Assembly (NCBI RefSeq): GCF_963575615.1
Contig: NZ_CAUYTL010000029.1
Location: forward strand, 1 to 44,486
Direction of reading: 5' to 3'
DNA length: 44,486 nt
DNA from: Listeria_A hofi
GTDB lineage: Bacteria > Bacillota > Bacilli > Lactobacillales > Listeriaceae
The position numbers were made by a program, and so were the translations under genes. Shown in pieces: positions 40,442 through 44,486 of the stretch. Under the pieces are notes generated by a model. The model did no database searches and had not been told where the DNA came from. It saw nothing but the letters and a program-made list of their open reading frames with translations. Each line of letters starts with the position of its first letter. Position 1 is the stretch's first letter.

Positions 40442-40470
40442 AGGATATCATTATTGGACATTTTAATCAA
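40442..40470 (-). promoter_or_regulatory. Sigma-A promoter for the IetAS-like pair
   Basis: Minus-strand TTGATT (plus 40465-40470), 17-bp spacer and TATCCT (plus 40442-40447), about 23 nt before the ATPase start. The upstream terminator at 40519-40563 isolates it from the next gene, so the pair has its own transcription unit. Confidence 0.5.
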
Positions 40471-40518
40471 CAAAACGTACATGAAATTTAAAATATGGGC
40501 GATTTTTTCATTTAAATA

Positions 40519-40563
40519 AAAAAGGTCTGTGACTTTATTAAAAATAAAGTCACAGACCTTTTT
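40519..40563. terminator. Bidirectional terminator at the right edge of the IetAS-like insertion
   Basis: A perfect 20-bp stem (40519-40538 with 40544-40563, 5-nt loop) flanked by A6 and T5. On the minus strand it ends the HAD/small-protein unit, whose stop codon it overlaps, just before the IetAS promoter. Confidence 0.9.
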
Positions 40564-40867
40564 ATCCAATCGTAGGAGCCATAGATACCTGCCAATTCGT
40601 AACCATCCGGTCCATTTCTTCCACCGTCAACGCATTAAAACCAATAATTTGATCCACCGAAATCGTCAATCCCTTAGAAAAGCGATTCACTCGTGAAGCC
40701 GAAACACAATTAATATACACATCTTTTAGCTTCACAACACTATGTGGAATTTCATCTGGAATATCCGTAATACCAATAATATAGCCAATTGATGTTACAA
40801 AAAGCACCGGCTCACCATGCTTCATTTGTTCAAATAACTCCACTTCTTTTATCGTGTTTTCAATCAT
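40562..40867 (-). CDS. Small hypothetical protein
   Basis: A 101-residue soluble protein with alternating short strands and helices (GEPVLFVTSIGYIIGITDIP, VVKLKDVYINCVSASRV). I recognise no family. The ATG at 40867 is preceded by GAGGAG at 8 nt; the frame also opens at GTG 40876. It lies 19 nt after the HAD phosphatase gene in the same direction and ends at a terminator, so it is likely co-transcribed with that gene. Confidence 0.7.
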   Translation of the reverse strand: MIENTIKEVELFEQMKHGEPVLFVTSIGYIIGITDIPDEIPHSVVKLKDVYINCVSASRVNRFSKGLTISVDQIIGFNALTVEEMDRMVTNWQVSMAPTIG

Positions 40868-40886
40868 TTCAACCACTCCTCTGATT

Positions 40887-41534
40887 CTATTTACCCGCTA
40901 AAAATGCATCCAAATCCACATCTTCAAATGAATCATAAACGCTCGTGCCTTCCGGGAAAACTATACCTTTCGTCACTTCATTTTTTACAACAATTACGTG
41001 TAATCCTGCACCAACCGCAGATAAAGAACCATTTCGCGAATCCTCCACCGCAACCGCTTCTTCTGGTTTCACGCCAAGAGCCTCCACTGCTTGACGATAA
41101 AGCGCCGGATCTGGCTTAATAACCTCCACATCATCTGCCGTCTGAATCGTTTCAAAATCCGCTAAGATTCCAAACTTCTCTAAAATTGGATCAACCCAAG
41201 CACGTGCTGAACTCGTTGCTAAGCCAATTTTGTAGCCATTATCTTTCGCATAATTGAATAAACGCATAAACCCTTCACGCATCTCCAATTTGTCACGGCC
41301 ATTGTGCACTTGCAAATCTATGTATTTCTGAAAAGCCGCCGCATCAAATTTTCCATTCGTTTGCTCCGCCATGTAAAGAAGAAGAGGCTCATCCGTGCTT
41401 CCAACCACTTTCTCATACACATCCATCGGCAAACTCATACCATAATGTTCCTGCAAATACTTCTGTGTTTCGTCAAACCAAACCGCTTCCGTATCAATCA
41501 TCGTCCCATCAAAATCAAAAACAAATGCTTTCAT
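40887..41534 (-). CDS. HAD-family phosphatase (beta-phosphoglucomutase-like, YhcW type)
   Basis: A 215-residue HAD hydrolase of the beta-PGM-like subfamily with an alpha-helical cap. Motif I is DFDGTMIDTE (nucleophile and acid Asp at residues 7 and 9), motif II is ATSSARAW, motif III KPDPALY and motif IV VEDSRNG. The start at 41534 has GGAGGA 5 nt upstream and begins MKAFVFDFDG as the family does; the longer frame from 41636 lies in spacer. Substrate is a sugar phosphate or similar small phosphomonoester, not determinable here. Confidence 0.88.
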   Translation of the reverse strand: MKAFVFDFDGTMIDTEAVWFDETQKYLQEHYGMSLPMDVYEKVVGSTDEPLLLYMAEQTNGKFDAAAFQKYIDLQVHNGRDKLEMREGFMRLFNYAKDNGYKIGLATSSARAWVDPILEKFGILADFETIQTADDVEVIKPDPALYRQAVEALGVKPEEAVAVEDSRNGSLSAVGAGLHVIVVKNEVTKGIVFPEGTSVYDSFEDVDLDAFLAGK

Positions 41535-41639
41535 GAAATTCCTCCAACTCTCATATTTCGACCTCTTCATTATACCATATGAAATAGTTTCATCCTTCAA
41601 AAGAATACGACTTCCTAAAATAAGCTTGCATTTCATCCG

Positions 41640-41683
41640 AAAAACGAATATTATTGTAATTGTGATTTAAAACGTTCGTAATG
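41640..41683. promoter_or_regulatory. Candidate PurR-box pair upstream of the purine permease
   Basis: AAAAACGAATATT (41640-41652) and inverted AACGTTCGTAATG (41671-41683) resemble the Bacillus PurBox (AWWWCCGAACWWT) with 11 and 10 of 13 matches, 18 bp apart; functional pairs are usually 16-17 bp apart. No purine riboswitch is visible in this 91-bp leader. Confidence 0.35.
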
Positions 41684-41727
41684 AGACGAAAAATCATCTT
41701 TTTAACTATAAAAGGGAGTGGAATTTC

Positions 41728-43017
41728 ATGTTTCAACTAAAAGCTCACGGAACAGACGTCAAAACAGAGGTTATTTCAGGTTTTACAACATTTTTAACAA
41801 TGGTCTATATTATCGTCGTAAACCCGGCAATCCTTTCAGCGGCAGGCGTTCCTTTTGACACGGTATTTATGGCAACAATTATCTCAGCGGTCATTGGAAC
41901 ACTCTGGATGGCACTATTCGCCAACTACCCAATTGCAATTGCACCTGGACTTGGTATGAACGCCTATTTTGTCACTGTTGTCACAACGCAAAAATTAGAC
42001 TACGCGACCGCATTCACCGCCGTTTTCGTAGCAGGTATTATTTTCTTACTACTATCTCTAACACCCTTCCGCGAAAAACTAATCACAGCGATTCCCCATA
42101 CATTAAAAGCAGGGATTACTGCTGGTATCGGGCTTTTTATCGCTTTTCTAGGTTTCCGAATGACAGGAATTATCGTAAAAAGCGACTCCAATCTAGTCGG
42201 GTTAGGTGATTTGCACTCTCCCGAAGCCTTGTTAGCAATAGTGGGACTTCTCATTACGCTAATTTTTTTAGCATTGAGGGTTAAAGGAGCACTTTTCATT
42301 GGGATGATTTCAACTGGAATCATTGCCTTCTTCACTGGCGAACTAAAATTCGACGGTTTTGTCAAAGTACCATCGATGCCTGACTTTGTCATCACAAATC
42401 CAATCCACGCATTCGGTGATGTAGTCACGTATAGCCTCTATGGCGTTGTTCTTTCGTTCCTTTTAATCACTATTTTTGATACAACAGGAACGATGATTGG
42501 TGTTGCAAAAAAAGCTGGTCTCATGAAAGGCGAAAGCTTGCCAAACGCCAAACACGCTCTGCTTGCAGATGCTGTTGCGACAAGTGTTGGCTCCATGTTT
42601 GGTACAACACCAACAAGTGCCTACATTGAATCCTCTGCTGGTGTTGCAACTGGTGGACGTACAGGTTTAACAACACTTACCGTTGCAGGATTATTCCTAG
42701 TTTCTGCCTTCTTTGCACCACTTGTTGGCGCAGTATCCGGTATTTCGGCAATCACGGCACCCGCCCTCATCATCGTTGGTAGCATGATGATTGGTGCGGT
42801 TAAGGAAATCGATTGGGACACATTGGACGAAGCCTTCCCAGCATTTCTAGTTATTCTTGCAATGCCACTAACATCCAGCATTGCAATCGGCCTAGCTTTC
42901 GGCTTCATCTCCTATCCAATCTTAAAAATTTTCACTGGGAAATGGCGTGAACTAAACTGGTTCGTCATTGTCATCGCGATTCTGTTCTTCATTCTAGTCG
43001 CATTCCTACCACATTAA
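41728..43017 (+). CDS. NCS2/AzgA-type purine (guanine/hypoxanthine) permease
   Basis: A 429-residue membrane protein with about twelve to fourteen helices. AzgA-like features include GFTTFLTMVYIIVVNPAIL and APGLGMNAYF in the first third, TIFDTTGTMIGVA and the SSAGVATGGRTGLTTL segment in the second half. It matches Bacillus PbuG/PbuO purine-base transporters in length and motifs. RBS GGGAGTGG. The TAA stop (43015-43017) lies directly next to the 3' end of the group II intron, so no terminator of its own is visible, and the last residues could have been changed by the insertion. Confidence 0.9.
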   Translation: MFQLKAHGTDVKTEVISGFTTFLTMVYIIVVNPAILSAAGVPFDTVFMATIISAVIGTLWMALFANYPIAIAPGLGMNAYFVTVVTTQKLDYATAFTAVFVAGIIFLLLSLTPFREKLITAIPHTLKAGITAGIGLFIAFLGFRMTGIIVKSDSNLVGLGDLHSPEALLAIVGLLITLIFLALRVKGALFIGMISTGIIAFFTGELKFDGFVKVPSMPDFVITNPIHAFGDVVTYSLYGVVLSFLLITIFDTTGTMIGVAKKAGLMKGESLPNAKHALLADAVATSVGSMFGTTPTSAYIESSAGVATGGRTGLTTLTVAGLFLVSAFFAPLVGAVSGISAITAPALIIVGSMMIGAVKEIDWDTLDEAFPAFLVILAMPLTSSIAIGLAFGFISYPILKIFTGKWRELNWFVIVIAILFFILVAFLPH

Positions 43018-43018
43018 T

Positions 43019-43050
43019 CGAGTAGGAGGAGCCGTTAGGCTCCGACCTCT
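43019..43050 (-). ncRNA. Group II intron domain VI and 3' end
   Basis: GGAGCC (43028-43033) and GGCTCC (43038-43043) form the top of a hairpin with an AGG/CCT base, followed on the minus strand by CCTCCTACTCG. This is the position and shape of domain VI, which carries the branch-point A in introns that splice through a lariat. Confidence 0.65.
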
Positions 43051-43054
43051 CACA

Positions 43055-43084
43055 CCACCGTACGTACCGTTCGGTATACGGCGG
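43055..43084 (-). ncRNA. Group II intron domain V
   Basis: Minus-strand CCGCCGTATACCG (43084-43072) folds onto GGTACGTACGGTGG (43068-43055) to give the short two-part catalytic hairpin with its asymmetric bulge. It directly follows the RT stop codon, as expected. Confidence 0.8.
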
Positions 43085-43085
43085 T

Positions 43086-44474
43086 TCAATAGCTTGAGTG
43101 TAGTGCCTCGTATCTTTTGGAGATATCTTTATATCCAATCGATACGAGGTATTTATCTGTCAGTGTACGATGTAAAATGCCACTGCTCGCAATGCGCCAG
43201 TAACCTTTTCGAGTATTCGCCCATTGCCAAGCTTGATACCTATCTGTGCCTAGTTGTCGCAAGCGACTGAATCTCGTTCGTACTCTTTTCCATTGCTTCC
43301 AAATATATTGTCTGATTCGACGTCTTAACCAACCATTTATTTCTGAAAGAAATGTCTTCATGGATGCAATGCCGTAATAATTTATCCAGCCTCGTGTCAC
43401 GCGATCCAATTCTTGAAATATCTGTTCAATAGCTTTGCCTCTATTTCGCTTGGTAATCCTCTTTAATTTCTCTTTGAATCGTTTCTTCGCCTGAGAATGT
43501 GGACGTAGCTTGACGCCATTTGCCGTTGGTAGTAGGCAGAAACCTAGAAACTTACGTTTCGTTGGACTTCCTACTTGGCTTTTATCACGGTTTACCGGCA
43601 GATATAATTCTTTCTCCAAGAAGGTAATACAGCTTGCCATCACGCGCTCACCAGCACGTTTACTACGCACATAAATATTGCAGTCGTCGGCATAGCGTAC
43701 AAATAGGTGTCCTCTCCGATGTAATTCTTGGTCGAAGACATATAAATAAATATTACTGAGAAGCGGGGATAGATTGCCACCTTGTGGCGTTCCTCTCTCC
43801 GTTTCTTGTCGTTCCGTACCAATCATCACACCGCTTTGTAGAAATCGACGAATCAAGGATAGTAGCTGTTTATCTAGCACATACTTTTCGATGAATCCCA
43901 TCAATTTATCATGATGGACGGTATCGAAATATTGCTTCATATCCATATCTACCACATATTTGTAGCCAGCTTCATAGAAGCTTTTTGCCTTACGAATGGC
44001 TTGATGCGCATTTCGTTTTGGGCGGAATCCATAACTATTATCGGAAAATAACGGGTCAAAGATAGGCTCTAGGATTTGTGCCACCGCTTGTTGTATCAGC
44101 CTATCTAGTACACAAGGGATACCTAATTGACGTTTGCCACCATCTGCTTTTGGAATCAGGACACGTTTCACTGGTTGCGGTTGGTATTTTCCTGTACGCA
44201 ATTGTTCTACTAGATTTTCTCGGTTGTCCCGCAGATAAGGAAGTAGTTCTTCCACTGTCATGTCATCGATGCCTGCGGCGCCTTTATTACGTACTACTTT
44301 CTGGTAAGCAAGGTTCAGATTATCTCGATGGATAAGTTTGTCTATCAGATTTTCTACACCATCTTGTCTGCCAATTTCACCAGAGAGAATACTATGCGCT
44401 TCGTCATACCTTTCGGCTTCCAGCCTATCCTTTTGATAATAGCCCGATTTCTCGGTTTTCTGCAGTGAATGCAT
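43086..44474 (-). CDS. ltrA: Group II intron reverse transcriptase/maturase
   Basis: A 462-residue intron-encoded protein needed for intron splicing and retrohoming. RT fingers-palm motifs are intact: RVLIPKADGGKRQLGIP (about 104-120), SYGFRPKRNAHQAI (147-160), VVDMDMKQYFDTV (174-186), RGTPQGGNLSPLLSNIYL (227-244) and the catalytic YADD (261-264). The maturase (GIIM, domain X) follows at about 340-420 (RGWINYYGIAS, LRRRIRQYIWKQWKR). No HNH endonuclease is present, which fits class C. RBS GGAGG, 7 nt. The frame is uninterrupted, so the intron may be active. Confidence 0.93.
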   Translation of the reverse strand: MHSLQKTEKSGYYQKDRLEAERYDEAHSILSGEIGRQDGVENLIDKLIHRDNLNLAYQKVVRNKGAAGIDDMTVEELLPYLRDNRENLVEQLRTGKYQPQPVKRVLIPKADGGKRQLGIPCVLDRLIQQAVAQILEPIFDPLFSDNSYGFRPKRNAHQAIRKAKSFYEAGYKYVVDMDMKQYFDTVHHDKLMGFIEKYVLDKQLLSLIRRFLQSGVMIGTERQETERGTPQGGNLSPLLSNIYLYVFDQELHRRGHLFVRYADDCNIYVRSKRAGERVMASCITFLEKELYLPVNRDKSQVGSPTKRKFLGFCLLPTANGVKLRPHSQAKKRFKEKLKRITKRNRGKAIEQIFQELDRVTRGWINYYGIASMKTFLSEINGWLRRRIRQYIWKQWKRVRTRFSRLRQLGTDRYQAWQWANTRKGYWRIASSGILHRTLTDKYLVSIGYKDISKRYEALHSSY

Positions 44475-44486
44475 CTCTCCACCTCC

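Larger units (their letters stand above)
43018..44486 (-). mobile_element. Group II intron (class C-like), 3' part
   Basis: On the minus strand the element contains a reverse transcriptase gene followed by domains V and VI. Its 3' end lies close to 43018, next to the purine permease stop codon; the exact boundary cannot be fixed without an intron-free relative. The 5' domains I-III and the 5' exon lie beyond 44486. The maturase has no endonuclease domain and domain V has CGC instead of AGC at its base, both typical of class C introns, which usually insert after transcription terminators. Confidence 0.85.

Noticed and set aside
36935..40518. Attachment-site direct repeats flanking the IetAS-like pair
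   Set aside because: I compared both edges and found only two unrelated terminator stems, no shared direct repeat and no integrase gene; the mode of insertion is not visible.
41637..41727. Guanine riboswitch upstream of the purine permease
   Set aside because: The leader is too short and lacks the conserved three-way-junction sequences.
43640..43822. 60-residue minus-strand open frame within the intron RT gene
   Set aside because: Alternative-frame shadow of the reverse transcriptase, no start signal.

Overview
The window is a chromosomal segment of a low-GC Gram-positive bacterium, most likely Listeria or a close relative (Listeriaceae). Three things point there: Bacillus-type inositol genes, AGGAGG-type ribosome sites throughout, and the run yhaM-yhaN-yhaO, yheA-yheB, fumC, class A PBP, SigB-type ArsC-like gene, CNNM/CorC protein, PiT phosphate transporter, arpJ-type amino acid transporter, aminotransferase, HAD phosphatase and purine permease. 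That order is the one I recall from the Listeria chromosome. No rRNA, tRNA or CRISPR array was seen.

Region 1 (1-13.4 kb) is a complete myo-inositol catabolic locus. The genes iolA-B-C-D-E-T-G-H-I-J run on the minus strand, with iolR divergent on the plus strand and followed by a small tautomerase gene. The genes overlap or nearly touch. Together they import inositol (IolT), oxidise it (IolG), dehydrate it (IolE), open the ring (IolD), isomerise (IolB), phosphorylate (IolC), cleave (IolJ) and convert malonate semialdehyde to acetyl-CoA (IolA). IolI and IolH are accessory enzymes. Two cre-like sites and two matching IolR-operator-like sites suggest CcpA and IolR control. The last gene, iolJ, carries a one-base deletion that splits it.

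Region 2 (13.4-33.3 kb) is core housekeeping: the YhaO/YhaN/YhaM nuclease set, a Nudix-like protein with a damaged motif, YheA/YheB, fumarase, a class A PBP, a probable SigB-driven ArsC-like protein without the catalytic cysteine, a manganese exporter, a CNNM/CorC transporter behind a structured leader, a VOC/AlkD/aldo-keto reductase group, and a PhoU-like/PiT phosphate uptake pair.

Region 3 (33.3-43.0 kb) holds a fused binding-protein/permease amino acid transporter with its ATPase, an aminotransferase, and then an AT-rich two-gene insertion between two strong bidirectional terminators. The insertion is an AAA ATPase with an HTH-like tail overlapping a cytoplasmic subtilisin-like protease. 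This pair resembles IetAS, a plasmid-incompatibility and antiphage module, and is the most likely defence system in the window. A small unknown protein, a HAD phosphatase and a purine permease follow.

Region 4 (43.0 kb to the end) is the 3' part of a group II intron, probably class C, on the minus strand. It has an intact reverse transcriptase/maturase and recognisable domains V and VI, and it abuts the stop codon of the purine permease. Its 5' half lies outside the window.
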